A stretch of DNA of 64,000 bases from Bacteroides intestinalis DSM 17393 (GCF_000172175.1 NZ_ABJL02000002.1:1-64000); one strand, 5' to 3'; counted from the first letter of the stretch, positions 44,536 to 54,091 are shown. Translations and numbers: made by a program. Notes: generated from the sequence alone by a model not told the origin.

Positions 44536-44624
44536 AAGTATCTGATGTTTTTTAATAAAAGGTGAATGTTGCGGGTTCTACGCTGCTAAGTTACGAAAAA
44601 ACATTCATGTCTTTACACAAACAA

Positions 44625-44659
44625 CGCGGAAGAACGGCTGTAACCCCGTATCATCCGCG
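44625..44659 (-). terminator. possible terminator after the broken SusE/F-position gene
   Basis: CGCGGA plus ACGG pair with CCGT plus TCCGCG, with a short internal mismatch. The hairpin starts 25 bp past the end of the lipoprotein gene on the minus strand and is followed by TTGTTTG. Confidence 0.5.
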
Positions 44660-44683
44660 TCATCCGCTTTTAAGAGAAAATAA

Positions 44684-45856
44684 CTATCTGTTGTAAATCG
44701 ATACCTGAACGTCACCTACGCACACGCTTCCCGATTCGGAATACTCGCCCCATGAGCCGCTTCCGGGTCTCAGGTGCCCCTTGATGAAGGTAAGTCTGAT
44801 ATATTGCACTTCTATAGGGTCCACCTCAAACAACTGGTAATCTTCCACCTTCAGTGCTTCGGTTTCAAAATTACCCAGATCCGTCCATGCATCTGCCGCC
44901 TCCTTCTTTGCTTCCAGCTTAAAGGTGTGACACTGCAACCAGGCGTAGTTTAAACTGCGGTGCATGTAGCCGAACTGTCCGAACTTAATCACCTGCCCCA
45001 AGTCAAGGTCCAAATAGGCTACCACGTCGTAGAGCGGACGTTTACCGATCTTCGGCACCCAGAAAGTGGAATTCTTTCCATCGAAAAGAGCCAGAATATC
45101 TCCCTCCTGTGTTTCCACATTACTGGAAACTTTCCACTTGTCAGCGGAGTATGGGAATGCCACATAGAGCGGCGCCTCGGCTGCCACCTTCACCCGGGCG
45201 GTGGCCGATTGCTTGCCCCGGTCATTGGCCGTTACGGTGATGTTGGTGGTTTCGCCCACTTGGCCCGTGATGGTAACCACGCCGTTGGCGTCTACCGTTG
45301 CCACTGTTTCGTCTTCCGATGAATATGTCACTCCGCTGTCTGTAGCGTCTTTAGGATTCACCGTTACGAACTGTGCCAGATTAAAGGTTCTGCCATTTTC
45401 TTCTTCAATGGTCTACCCACCCGATTGGATGGTGATGCTGGTTACCAGCTTGATCTTGCTCACCACCCAGATGGGGTATTTCACGTAAGTACCCGACCCG
45501 TCGTCTACCCGCACAATAATAGTGTCCGTACCCAATGGATAAGGGATGTCGCCTGTGGGCGAAGTTGTCAACTTAGGGGTTATCAAACCGTCGGCACTCA
45601 AATCGATGGCACCGGTTGGCTCACCCGCAAAATGGTAACTGACAGCGCCTGCCCGGGCACTCTCGGGCATGACGAATGGATTGAGCTGTACCGGCTGGTC
45701 TTCGGTAACCACTACGCCAAAGATATCTTCTTTCAGGTTGGTTGCATTTTTCACGGTGATAGCCACCGCCTTGCCGTCGTCATCGTCGTCGCACCCTGTA
45801 AAGAATGCTCCGAACGCGAACAGTCCTGCCAATATGTATATGTTTCTTGTTTTCAT
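44684..45856 (-). pseudogene. SusE/F-position glycan-binding lipoprotein split by an in-frame TAG
   Basis: One frame runs from ATG at 45856 to 44684 but is interrupted by TAG at 45413-45415. Before it: lipoprotein signal with Cys at about residue 22 (GAFFTGCDDDDDG) and a beta domain to QSGG. After it, in the same frame: TIEEENGRTFNL, a Big_2-like domain (SSEDETVATVDANGVVTITG) and a C-terminal discoidin/F5-8-type domain. Without the TAG the product would be 390 residues. Directly behind susD, the place of surface glycan-binding proteins. Other genes here use TAG as a normal stop (acn, transposase, dipeptidase), so recoding is unlikely. A sequencing error is possible. Confidence 0.82.
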
Positions 45857-45876
45857 AATCTTCTTCTGTTAATCGG

Positions 45877-47865
45877 TTATCTGTTAATGTCTTTCCAACC
45901 CGGATTTTGTTTCAACTCCGGATTCATCAGCATCTCGTTCAGCGGTATGGGATAGTAGTAGCGCTTATCGTCCCACGGCCTTACTCCGTTGATGACGGTG
46001 GTCGATGTAGGATAAGGAATGATGAAGCCGTCGCTATCCACAATTACCTTGTTACCTATTTCGCCTATGGGCACCGTTACTTTGTAAGGGAAGTCTTTAT
46101 AGGTTTCACCGTTGCGGTTCTTGCTATACAGTTCTATCTTCTCCTTGGTCATCTTCATACCTCTCACGGGCACGGTGAACAGCTTGCCAGCTTTCCATCT
46201 CATCAGGTCTTCGTAGCGCATGCCTTCCATCATGGTTTCCACGCGGCGTTCGCGGCGTATTTCGCGGATGATGGGCGAAACGGAATAATCGAGTGTCCGT
46301 GCATAGATAGCGTCCAAGCGGGGATCGGCCGGGATATTAGATAAGGTCAACTTGGCACCGGGGTACTTATTAAAGTCAAAGCCTGCTCTTTTGCGCAAGG
46401 CGTTCACGGTGATTTCCAGGTCTTCATCGGTAATCTCGCCCAATTCGGCTCTTGCTTCCGCATAAATCAGCAGCAGCTCTCCGTAGCGGAACATGTGAGC
46501 GGTTTGCACACCTTTGGCATTGGCTACCCACTGTTCAATTTCGGGCATCCAATGTTTGATGAAGCGATAACCGGTTACCGTGGAGTTGTACATCTTCATG
46601 GGTGAGCCGCCCCCCGTGTCGTGCGTAATCATGGGATAGATGACACCGGACTTCTCGATTCCGTAGTTGTTGTTGTCATAGTCGAGCACGGTGGCGTATT
46701 CGCCCGGTCGGCAGATCGTCTGTGTCAGGCGGGGGTCGCGGTTGTTCAGTTCTTCCCACATGCCGTCATAGCCCTTGAATAAGGGGTTCTGCTCGTAGTT
46801 ACCTTCCGTACCGCTCAGATAGATGGGACGTCCGTCTTCGCATAAGTAGTCCTCAATCATGCAGAGTGGAGCGCCCATGCAGTAGCGCGTGTGGTTGTTG
46901 AATCCCCAGTAGCGCGGATTGTCGTGTCCCAGCTTCACGCCGTCGTATACGCGTGAGAGGATAGTTTCGTTGTTACCTTCCGTCTCGGGCGAACCTTTCT
47001 GTACAAACAGTTGCCAATACGAGTCCTTGGCGGTGGGGTGTACGAAGAGCGAATATCTGTTCTTGTCGATGATTGCCTTGGCGGCATCGCGGCTCAATTT
47101 GAGCATATCGTTTGCCGAAGCGGTCATGTTCAGTTCTGTGTGGTACTTCCGGAAGGTTCCCTCGAAGAGGCAGAAGCGTGACTTCAGGAACAAGGCCATA
47201 TCTTGATTGATGTATCCGCATGAATTGGAATTATCCTCCAAATGTTGAATAGCGAAGTCGAAACATTCCAGTATCTTATCCACCAATTCAGCACGTGGCA
47301 TGCGGGTTCCGTACAGCTCGGGCGAGCTTGTGTCCAGTTCTTTGTCCAGCCAGGGCACTTCACCCAAAGCTACCAGCTTGATATAGTAATCCCACGCCTT
47401 GAAGAAGTAAGCCTGAGCGGCGTACCATGTAAGATTCTCGGGGTCGCCCACTTTTCCATAATTGTTCAGGAAATAGTTCACCTTGCGCAGCTTCTCCCAT
47501 TGCCAGGGTGCGTCAAAGTTCTTGGAGGCCGATGTAGGCGTGTCGTACGTACCGCCCAACTTGGCGTCGATGCCGCCCGCATACACCGTGTTGTCACTGA
47601 AGGCGTCGCCGAAAATAATCTGGCTACCGGCTTTCACAGCAAGGAAACCCTTGTCGTGCGACGTATTGTTGGTTCCGGAAACACCGTGTCCATATACATA
47701 GTATCTGTAAATACCTTCTAAGTATAACTTCAGGTCAGCCTCTTTTACGAAGAACGTGCCGTCCGCCATCTGATCTATCGGATCTCGCTGCATGAAGTCA
47801 TCGTTACAAGCCCCGAAAGGCATCATCAAGGCCGCGAGCAAAGTTATTATTGAATATTTTTTCAT
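45877..47865 (-). CDS. SusD/RagB-family starch-binding-like outer-membrane lipoprotein
   Basis: A 662-residue surface lipoprotein with signal LLAALMMPFGACND (lipobox Cys near residue 20). SusD features: RDPIDQMADGTFF, the TPR-like helical core with AQAYFFKAWDYYIKLVALGE, YGELLLIYAEARAELGE, NALRKRAGFD, and the end motif IREIRRERRVE followed by YEDLMRWKAG. It caps the SusC transporter and binds the glycan. 21 bp behind susC. Confidence 0.95.
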   Translation of the reverse strand: MKKYSIITLLAALMMPFGACNDDFMQRDPIDQMADGTFFVKEADLKLYLEGIYRYYVYGHGVSGTNNTSHDKGFLAVKAGSQIIFGDAFSDNTVYAGGIDAKLGGTYDTPTSASKNFDAPWQWEKLRKVNYFLNNYGKVGDPENLTWYAAQAYFFKAWDYYIKLVALGEVPWLDKELDTSSPELYGTRMPRAELVDKILECFDFAIQHLEDNSNSCGYINQDMALFLKSRFCLFEGTFRKYHTELNMTASANDMLKLSRDAAKAIIDKNRYSLFVHPTAKDSYWQLFVQKGSPETEGNNETILSRVYDGVKLGHDNPRYWGFNNHTRYCMGAPLCMIEDYLCEDGRPIYLSGTEGNYEQNPLFKGYDGMWEELNNRDPRLTQTICRPGEYATVLDYDNNNYGIEKSGVIYPMITHDTGGGSPMKMYNSTVTGYRFIKHWMPEIEQWVANAKGVQTAHMFRYGELLLIYAEARAELGEITDEDLEITVNALRKRAGFDFNKYPGAKLTLSNIPADPRLDAIYARTLDYSVSPIIREIRRERRVETMMEGMRYEDLMRWKAGKLFTVPVRGMKMTKEKIELYSKNRNGETYKDFPYKVTVPIGEIGNKVIVDSDGFIIPYPTSTTVINGVRPWDDKRYYYPIPLNEMLMNPELKQNPGWKDINR

Positions 47866-47886
47866 ATCTCTATTTTATTTAATACA

Positions 47887-50800
47887 TTAAAAACCTACTT
47901 GAATACCTACGCTGAATGTCCGTTTGGGAGGATATGCATCGGATATGTAATCCGAGTCGTAATACTTGGGCACATCCGAGATGGTGAACAAGTTATAAGC
48001 AGCTATATTCAGCCTCAGCTTCTCCAGCCCTATCTTGTTTATCATGTTTTTTGGGAAGGTGTAACCCAGAATCACCTGTTTCAGCTTGATATAGGAAGCA
48101 TCGAGCAAATAACCGCTTTGAGTATAACTGCCCAGACCATATCCATACATCGGGAACTTGGCATTCGTCCTTTCGGGCGTCCACGAGTCATTGTAGGTTT
48201 CCCACGAGCCTGCTCCACCGCCCCAGTAGCTGGAACTGGACGACAGCCAGTAGTCTCTCTTGCCCACGCCTTGGAACATCACGTCCAAGTCGAAGCCTTT
48301 GTACTGCACGTTGGCCGTAATGTTGTAGCGGTAACGGGGCGCGTTGTTACCAATCACTTTCCGGTCACCCGGATTGTCTACGGTACCCAAGCCACCGGTG
48401 ATCACACCGTCGTGGTTCAAATCCTGATACCATACATATCCCGGATATGCCTGCCCGCCTTTGAAATAAGGACCGTGATACAAGGGCTTTCCATTAGCAC
48501 CCACACCGTCGAAGTCACCTTCTTGCAGAATGCCTCCGGTCTCGTATCCCCAGATGTCTCCTACGGTAAATCCTTTGTACAGCTTACCGTCTCCGATGGA
48601 GTTCGTCGGGTTGGAGGGATAACTCACTACCTTAGCTTTATCATCCGACAGGGCTACACCCACACTGTATCTCAGTCCGTTGGCAAGTTTATCCGACCAT
48701 TTGGCCTGCAGTTCAAAACCGGTAGTTTTCAATACACCCGCATTTTCAAGCGGTAGATTATCGTCACCAATCAAAGCCGGATATTCCTTTCCGCCGGGAA
48801 TCAGAATGTCTGTCACCTTGCGTTCAAAAATATCGGCAGTAAACGAGAGGCGGTTTTGCAGGAATATGAAGTCGAAGCCTAAATTCTTCGTCGTCGATTT
48901 TTCCCACGTAAGGCTGGGGTTAGTCAGCGAAGGGGTAGTAATACCCGTAGGATAGCGCGTACCGTCAAACAAGAAGTATCCCGACTCTATGTTGAACACG
49001 GATTGATACGGATAATTTTTGCTCGGCTGGCTGCCCAAACGCCCCCAGGAGGCTCTTACTTTGAAATTGTCCAACCAGCTCTTCGACCAGTCCATAAACT
49101 TTTCTTCCGATATTCTCCATCCCAGCGAAACGGTGGGGAAGAACTGGTAGCGCGAGTCTTTCGGGAACTTGGAACTACCGTCATAGCGGGCATCTACTTC
49201 TATCAGATACTTGCTCATGTAGTTGTACATGATACGGCCGAACAAGGCGCGCGCGCTGATCTCGTGGTGGCCATTGCCGGAAGTATTAGCCGTTACGTCT
49301 TCCACCAACGTGGGGTTCAGAATGTACGGGTCTATCATCTTCACCAGCGAAATGGAAGAATAGGCGTACTTCTCTTGCTCCTGGTTAAAGCCTATCAGGG
49401 CAGACACGTTGTGCTTCTGGGCAAAGGTCTGGTTGTAATCGGCGTATACGTTGATGGAGTATTGATCCGTACTGCTACGCTCTATATAGCCTGTGTTCTC
49501 CGTAGCCCAACGGTTTTCAAGGGCCGTCCACGAAGTGTTTACGCGTTCCTGCATCGGGTGCGTCTTCTCCCTCTGATAGGTGGTGGGCGTCACGGAAAGG
49601 TCGGCCTTTACTTTCAATATCTTGGGCAGAATGATAAATTCAGGGCTAAGGGAGAGGATAGTCTTCCGCCTGGAGGTAATGTTACGCCCGTTGGCATACA
49701 GATAGCTCACCGTATTTTCGGTAGGGTGATTGGGCAAAGGATCGTCCGGACCGGTCAATACCGGCTGGTAGATGTAATTCTCCGGATAGTAGGATTTGGC
49801 GTACGACCAGAGGTTCATACCATCCGTCTGCTGCGTTGGCGAGTCGTAGTCGAACACATTGTAGGAAGCTTTGGCGCCTACATTGAACCAATCGGTCACC
49901 TTGGCGTTCAGGCTGAGCATGGCATTGTAGCGTTTCAGCTTGTCGGTCCTTATTTCGTACATTCCCTTTTGGTCTTGCATACCTAAGGAGATGTAGTAGC
50001 TCATTCGTTCGCCTCCTCCGCTTATGGAGAGGTTGTGCTTCTGGGTCGGCGTCCAGTCCTTCACCAATTCTTTGTAAGGGTTGGTGTTGCCTACCCACTG
50101 AATGGCTTCGCCTTCCATGAAATAAGGCTTGTTGTTCTTGGGATCGTTTATGTAGGCCATCATGTGATCCAGCATGTCTTTGTCGTGCTGGGAATACTCG
50201 GTGATGTCGCCTGTCCATAGTTTCTTGTCCAATCCGGCCTTATATATATGATAGGAGTCCAAGATATCGGGCAACTCATAGGGTTGGTCGAAAGCCAGAT
50301 TGTAAGAATACTCTATCTTGGCTTTCTGATTGAATGTTCCCCCCTTGGTAGTCACCAATACCACACCGAAAGTAGCTCTTGTACCATAAATGGCAGCTGC
50401 CGAGGCATCTTTCAAGAACGACATATTGTCGATGTCGTTAGGGTTCAACTGGTTCAGATCCGTTGCGGTAATCTCTACACCGTCCAACAGGATGAGTGGT
50501 GATCCTGAAACTACATCGAACTTGTTCTTATCGTCGTTCGAGGTACCACGCTGGCGGAAAGTGGTGGCACCGCGGATGTTCAGTGCGGGAACTTTATTGG
50601 GATCGCCGCCGTCGATGCTGACGTTCAGTCCCGGCACTAAGCCTTGCAGTGCCTGACCGATATTAGCCACCGGCCGGTTCTCCAGCGTTTCTGCTCCTAC
50701 GGAAGCCACGGAAGCCGTCAGGTTTCCTTTCTTCTGGGACTGGAAACCGATGACTACTACCTCATCTATCATTTTGGAATCTTCGGATAAAGTAACATTG

Positions 50801-51144
50801 ATAGTCTTCTGATTACCGACAGTCACTTCTTTTGTGGTATATCCTACGAAGGAGAATGACAGCACACTCTTGCTGCCGGGCACAGTCACACTGTATTTGC
50901 CATCAATGTCGGTGATAGCTCCGGTACCGGTCCCTTTTACCATTACCGTCACTCCAATCATTGTTTCACCACTGGTGTCTTTTACCACCCCCGTAATCCG
51001 CAGTTCCTGGTCAACGCCCATCGTGACTTCCGAAGCGGCATGTGCCGTTGGGGCAACTCCTGCAGACAAAAAGAATAAGCATAAGAATAACATCAAACAT
51101 TGATGTCTATTCCAATCTCTAATTAATACTTTTGCATCTTTCAT
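47887..51144 (-). CDS. SusC/RagA-family TonB-dependent outer-membrane transporter
   Basis: A 1085-residue transporter. Signal peptide (MLFLCLFFLSAGVAPTAHA), carboxypeptidase-D-like domain (residues 45-120; GVVKDTSGETMIGVTVMVKG), TonB box region (DEVVVIGFQSQKKG), plug (NRPVANIGQALQGLVPGLN) and a 22-strand barrel ending in the aromatic residue of FSVGIQVGF. It imports oligosaccharides using TonB energy. First gene of the susC-susD-binding protein unit, with a perfect -7 element upstream and no -33 match, as expected for an activated promoter. Confidence 0.95.
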   Translation of the reverse strand: MKDAKVLIRDWNRHQCLMLFLCLFFLSAGVAPTAHAASEVTMGVDQELRITGVVKDTSGETMIGVTVMVKGTGTGAITDIDGKYSVTVPGSKSVLSFSFVGYTTKEVTVGNQKTINVTLSEDSKMIDEVVVIGFQSQKKGNLTASVASVGAETLENRPVANIGQALQGLVPGLNVSIDGGDPNKVPALNIRGATTFRQRGTSNDDKNKFDVVSGSPLILLDGVEITATDLNQLNPNDIDNMSFLKDASAAAIYGTRATFGVVLVTTKGGTFNQKAKIEYSYNLAFDQPYELPDILDSYHIYKAGLDKKLWTGDITEYSQHDKDMLDHMMAYINDPKNNKPYFMEGEAIQWVGNTNPYKELVKDWTPTQKHNLSISGGGERMSYYISLGMQDQKGMYEIRTDKLKRYNAMLSLNAKVTDWFNVGAKASYNVFDYDSPTQQTDGMNLWSYAKSYYPENYIYQPVLTGPDDPLPNHPTENTVSYLYANGRNITSRRKTILSLSPEFIILPKILKVKADLSVTPTTYQREKTHPMQERVNTSWTALENRWATENTGYIERSSTDQYSINVYADYNQTFAQKHNVSALIGFNQEQEKYAYSSISLVKMIDPYILNPTLVEDVTANTSGNGHHEISARALFGRIMYNYMSKYLIEVDARYDGSSKFPKDSRYQFFPTVSLGWRISEEKFMDWSKSWLDNFKVRASWGRLGSQPSKNYPYQSVFNIESGYFLFDGTRYPTGITTPSLTNPSLTWEKSTTKNLGFDFIFLQNRLSFTADIFERKVTDILIPGGKEYPALIGDDNLPLENAGVLKTTGFELQAKWSDKLANGLRYSVGVALSDDKAKVVSYPSNPTNSIGDGKLYKGFTVGDIWGYETGGILQEGDFDGVGANGKPLYHGPYFKGGQAYPGYVWYQDLNHDGVITGGLGTVDNPGDRKVIGNNAPRYRYNITANVQYKGFDLDVMFQGVGKRDYWLSSSSSYWGGGAGSWETYNDSWTPERTNAKFPMYGYGLGSYTQSGYLLDASYIKLKQVILGYTFPKNMINKIGLEKLRLNIAAYNLFTISDVPKYYDSDYISDAYPPKRTFSVGIQVGF

Positions 51145-51168
51145 AATGTTTATATTAAAATTAACGTC

Positions 51169-51176
51169 GCAAAGCT
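51169..51176 (-). promoter_or_regulatory. -7 element of susC
   Basis: TAGCTTTG on the minus strand, a TAnnTTTG match, about 25 bp before the susC ATG. No TTTG at -33. Confidence 0.55.
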
Positions 51177-51449
51177 ATGGGTATTAATTTTTTTTGCTTT
51201 ACTATTTTAGTTATTTCTTTTACTCAATTTCAGCAAGCACAGATAACCTGCTGGATATCAGCATATACAGATATTTACGATTCATTCGAGCCCTATAACT
51301 TTACACATACAGAAGTACAATTTTAAGGTATATCTGCTTCTATTCTCCTTTCTATACCATGAAGGAGAAGAAAAATAATATCTGTTTCCACAAGTTCTCC
51401 TCTCAACGTTGAAGTACTTTCCTTTTGGGTATAAAGGCTTCTGTGGTAA

Positions 51450-51488
51450 GGAGGAAAGTTCATAACCGTTCAGATATGAACTTCCTCC
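51450..51488. repeat. hairpin next to the 22-bp array
   Basis: GGAGGAAAGTTCATA pairs with TATGAACTTCCTCC (one bulged base) around about 9 nt. It abuts the repeat array on its left and shares its GGAAA/TTCC character. Confidence 0.6.
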
Positions 51489-51500
51489 AATAGCTAACTC

Positions 51501-51655
51501 TTTTCTTAGGCATTCCTATGCTTTTTCCCTTCCAACGGTTAGCCTTTTCCATCCGAACGCTTATTCTTTCCATCGTGGAGTTTCTTTCTTTCCACCATGG
51601 TGGAAAGAAAATTTCCCCGTGGTGGAAAGCAACTTTCTCCATGGTGGAAAGAATA
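51501..51655. repeat. array of seven ~22-bp units upstream of susC
   Basis: Units starting with TTTTC or TTTCC/TTTCTCC lie at 51501, 51523, 51545, 51567, 51589, 51612 and 51634; spacings are 22, 22, 22, 22, 23 and 22. The rightmost three contain palindromic cores, the best being TTTCCACCATGGTGGAAA, a perfect 18-bp palindrome. Units become more degenerate to the left; 51479 may be an eighth. The array is 355-510 bp upstream of susC. Confidence 0.82.
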
Positions 51656-51785
51656 AATGCCTACTACAATTTTCCTTAACCGTCGCAGCGAAAAGGGATA
51701 AAAGTGGCAATGCGGCGGCTTAACCTCTGAAACTTATATTATTTGCGGATCAGGAGTTGGATTGTGTTCATATCGAAATAGAAAG

Positions 51786-51910
51786 AAATAAAGGAGTGAT
51801 AAGGTGGTAAGGTGATAAAGTGGCTGCGCTATATATCACAGAGCGTTATCCCGCTATCACTTTATCACCCTACCACCTTATCACATTTTGTTCATATCCC
51901 GTCAGTAATA
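51786..51910 (-). repeat. dispersed ~125-bp hairpin repeat, copy B
   Basis: Reverse-complement copy of 15226-15353, nearly identical including flanking bases. Arms 51796-51822 and 51858-51884 pair over 27 bp with one mismatch. It lies in the gap between the divergent susC and SlyD-type genes, so here it is not at a gene 3' end. Confidence 0.88.
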
Positions 51911-51975
51911 AACAAAACTTTCAGAATGGTTGTATAGAACAGAAAGGACTTATGAGATTTACAAAAAAATATTCG

Positions 51976-51983
51976 TATCTTTG
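51976..51983 (+). promoter_or_regulatory. -7 element of the SlyD-type gene
   Basis: TATCTTTG, a perfect TAnnTTTG match, 57 bp before the ATG. Confidence 0.6.
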
Positions 51984-52040
51984 TCGCTTTCCAAAAAGAA
52001 AAAAGGCAAGAATTACTAACTAAAACAATAGAATAAATCA

Positions 52041-52628
52041 ATGGAAACAGTAGAAAACAAGTACATTACCGTAGCTTATAAATTATACGCTATAGAAGAT
52101 GGTGAGAAAGATTTCACCGAAGAAGCCACCGCAGAACACCCTTTCCAATTCATTTCCGGTCTTGGTCTGACTTTAGAGTCTTTCGAGGATCAGGTGAAAG
52201 ACCTGAAAGCAGGTGATAAGTTCGATTTCACAATCGCTTGTGCAGATGCTTACGGTGACTTTGACGAAGAACATGTAATCGACCTTCCGAAGCAAATCTT
52301 TGAAGTAGACGGTAAGTTCGATAACGAACGTATTGTAGCCGGTAATGTAGTGCCTTTGATGACCTCTGAAGGTCAACGTATCAACGGAACCGTACAAGAA
52401 ATAAAAGCAGACGTAGTGGTAATGGATATGAATCACCCCTTGGCAGGTTGCGACCTGAACTTTGTAGGTGAAGTAATAGAAAGCCGCCCGGCAACCAATG
52501 AAGAATTAGCTGAAATCGCTCGTATGATGAGCGGTGGTGGATGTAGTTGCGGTTGCGATAGCTGTGGTGACAATTGCGGCGACGGATGCGGCGATCACGA
52601 TCATGAAGGATGTGGATGCAATCATTAA
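52041..52628 (+). CDS. slyD: SlyD-type FKBP peptidyl-prolyl isomerase with metal-binding tail
   Basis: A 195-residue cytoplasmic protein. FKBP domain with insert-in-flap order: HPFQFISGLGLTLESFEDQV, the IF domain (about 75-125) and DMNHPLAGCDLNFVGEV. The C-terminal 28 residues are Gly/Cys/His-rich (GGGCSCGCDSCGDNCGDGCG and on to HDHEGCGCNH), resembling the nickel/zinc-binding tail of SlyD. Such proteins assist folding and can deliver metal to enzymes. Transcribed alone from a clear -7 element, with a hairpin behind. Confidence 0.9.
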   Translation: METVENKYITVAYKLYAIEDGEKDFTEEATAEHPFQFISGLGLTLESFEDQVKDLKAGDKFDFTIACADAYGDFDEEHVIDLPKQIFEVDGKFDNERIVAGNVVPLMTSEGQRINGTVQEIKADVVVMDMNHPLAGCDLNFVGEVIESRPATNEELAEIARMMSGGGCSCGCDSCGDNCGDGCGDHDHEGCGCNH

Positions 52629-52641
52629 TATAATGATTAAC

Positions 52642-52708
52642 GGTGAGTGATAAGTTATTAGCAGCTGTGCTATTATGCTGCACAGTTTCCAACCACTAAT
52701 CACTCACC
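52642..52708. terminator. compound hairpin between convergent genes
   Basis: Outer arms GGTGAGTGATAAG (52642-52654) and CTAATCACTCACC (52696-52708) pair with one mismatch. An inner hairpin CTGTGC...GCACAG lies at 52665-52685. It fills the gap between the SlyD-type gene and the desulfidase-like gene, both ending here. The GTGATAAG unit recalls repeat copies A and B. Confidence 0.65.
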
Positions 52709-52716
52709 ACTAATCA

Positions 52717-54000
52717 CTATTTCCCCGTCATTATCTCCAGTACCAATTTATCCGTTTCATTCATTCCTTTCGACCCTATCTTGGTCAGATTACGGATACT
52801 TTGATCCACATCTTCATCAATAATACCTTCTACAGAAGTTACACAACGGTTTTCCATAGCCATGATGGCAGAAAGAACAGCGGTAGATACACCAGTGGTT
52901 ACTTTTAACGCACAGCTGGGCTTCGCACCATCACAAATCATACCCGTAAGGTTGGCTATCATATTCTGAACGGCATAAGCCACCTGATCGTAAGTTCCCC
53001 CCATCAACCAGGTAATACCGCAACTGGAACCTGTAGCAGCAACCACACAGCCACATAAAGCAGACAAACGCCCCAAACTTTGTTTAATGTAGATCACCGT
53101 CAGATGGCTCAACATCAGAGCACGTATCAGTTCTTCTTCGGATTTATCATTTTCTTCAGCGAAAACCAGTACAGGCAAAGTGGCAGATATACCTTGATTC
53201 CCACTACCGGAATTGCTCATTACCGGAATCATGGCTCCTGCCATACGAGCATCACAGGCACCTGATGTATAAGACAAGATATGTGAGAAGACACTATCTC
53301 CCATCACTTTATGTTCATAAGTGCCACGCAACATCTTACCCAATCCATGGCCATAATTGCCTTCAAAAGAACGTTCGGCAACCGCCTTATTCAAGCGGGC
53401 TGTTTCCAAAATAAAGCTGATCTCATCCAGTGGAGTATTCAGAGCAAAATCATAAACTTTACGTAAAGTCAGTTCCAAGCATTCTTCTTCTTTTTCACAG
53501 CTTGCCGTATGTTGTTTCTGAAATAAAACTTCTCCGTTACGTTCTATATATATAAAGGTGGTATGTCCTCCGGCAATCACTGCTATTGCTTTATCTTCTC
53601 CAGCCTCACAGCATACTTCAATATATAATTTCTCTTCAATATTCTCTTTCAGCGAAATATGAATGCGCTTTTCCTCAATGAAACGTTTCCCCTCTTCCAC
53701 TACATCAGGCGTACTGTCTTTTAATACCTCCAACTGATATTCTGATTTTCCTATCAGTGCCCCCAATGCGATAGCAATGGGCAATCCAATCATTCCGGTA
53801 CCCGGAATGCCCACTCCCATAGCGTTTTTTAGAATATTAGCACTTAGCAACACATTTATTTTCTCCGGTTTTACCCCCAGCGTTTCTGTTGCTTTAGCTA
53901 CGCACAATGCCACTGCTATGGGCTCTGTGCACCCAATAGCCGGAACCACTTCCTGATGTATCAGGTCGATTATCCGTTTTCTCTCCGTTTCCGTTATCAT
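52717..54000 (-). CDS. UPF0597 / CyuA-like L-cysteine desulfidase or serine-dehydratase-alpha-like enzyme
   Basis: A 427-residue cytoplasmic protein of the UPF0597 (YhaM/CyuA) family: VVPAIGCTEPIAVALC at the N-terminus, GVGIPGTGMIGLPIAIALGA, AGGHTTFIYIER, SGACDARMAGAMIPVMSNSG, SGNQGISATLPVLVF, ALCGCVVAATGSSCG and MICDGAKPSCALKVTTG. The conserved Cys residues are likely ligands of a 4Fe-4S cluster. Relatives degrade L-cysteine to pyruvate, ammonia and sulfide. The ATG at 54000 is chosen because the GTG at 54024 overlaps the -7 element. Confidence 0.85.
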   Translation of the reverse strand: MITETERKRIIDLIHQEVVPAIGCTEPIAVALCVAKATETLGVKPEKINVLLSANILKNAMGVGIPGTGMIGLPIAIALGALIGKSEYQLEVLKDSTPDVVEEGKRFIEEKRIHISLKENIEEKLYIEVCCEAGEDKAIAVIAGGHTTFIYIERNGEVLFQKQHTASCEKEEECLELTLRKVYDFALNTPLDEISFILETARLNKAVAERSFEGNYGHGLGKMLRGTYEHKVMGDSVFSHILSYTSGACDARMAGAMIPVMSNSGSGNQGISATLPVLVFAEENDKSEEELIRALMLSHLTVIYIKQSLGRLSALCGCVVAATGSSCGITWLMGGTYDQVAYAVQNMIANLTGMICDGAKPSCALKVTTGVSTAVLSAIMAMENRCVTSVEGIIDEDVDQSIRNLTKIGSKGMNETDKLVLEIMTGK

Positions 54001-54023
54001 TATTTCACTGATTTTAATGGACA

Positions 54024-54031
54024 CAAATTTA
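54024..54031 (-). promoter_or_regulatory. -7 element of the desulfidase-like gene
   Basis: TAAATTTG on the minus strand, a TAnnTTTG match, 24 bp before the ATG at 54000. It fixes the start. Confidence 0.55.
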
Positions 54032-54083
54032 GAAAAAATGTTTTTAATACGTGCGCAAAGTCTTCTATTTCAAAAAAGAAACT

Positions 54084-54091
54084 TAACTTTG
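54084..54091 (+). promoter_or_regulatory. -7 element of the PCMD lipoprotein/barrel pair
   Basis: TAACTTTG, a perfect TAnnTTTG match, 41 bp before the ATG at 54133. Confidence 0.55.

Noticed and set aside
43690..44565. Long plus-strand frames inside the HTCS and SusC genes (also 42109-42900 and 49003-49986)
   Set aside because: They are antisense shadows favoured by the higher GC content of these genes; they show no domain and the minus-strand genes are certain.
45413..45415. Amber codon read as an amino acid
   Set aside because: TAG is the normal stop of acn, the transposase and the dipeptidase in this window, and no suppressor tRNA is seen. A nonsense change or sequence error is simpler.
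51501..51655. CRISPR array
   Set aside because: The units are degenerate, contiguous and only 22 bp apart, with no unique spacers and no cas genes in the window.
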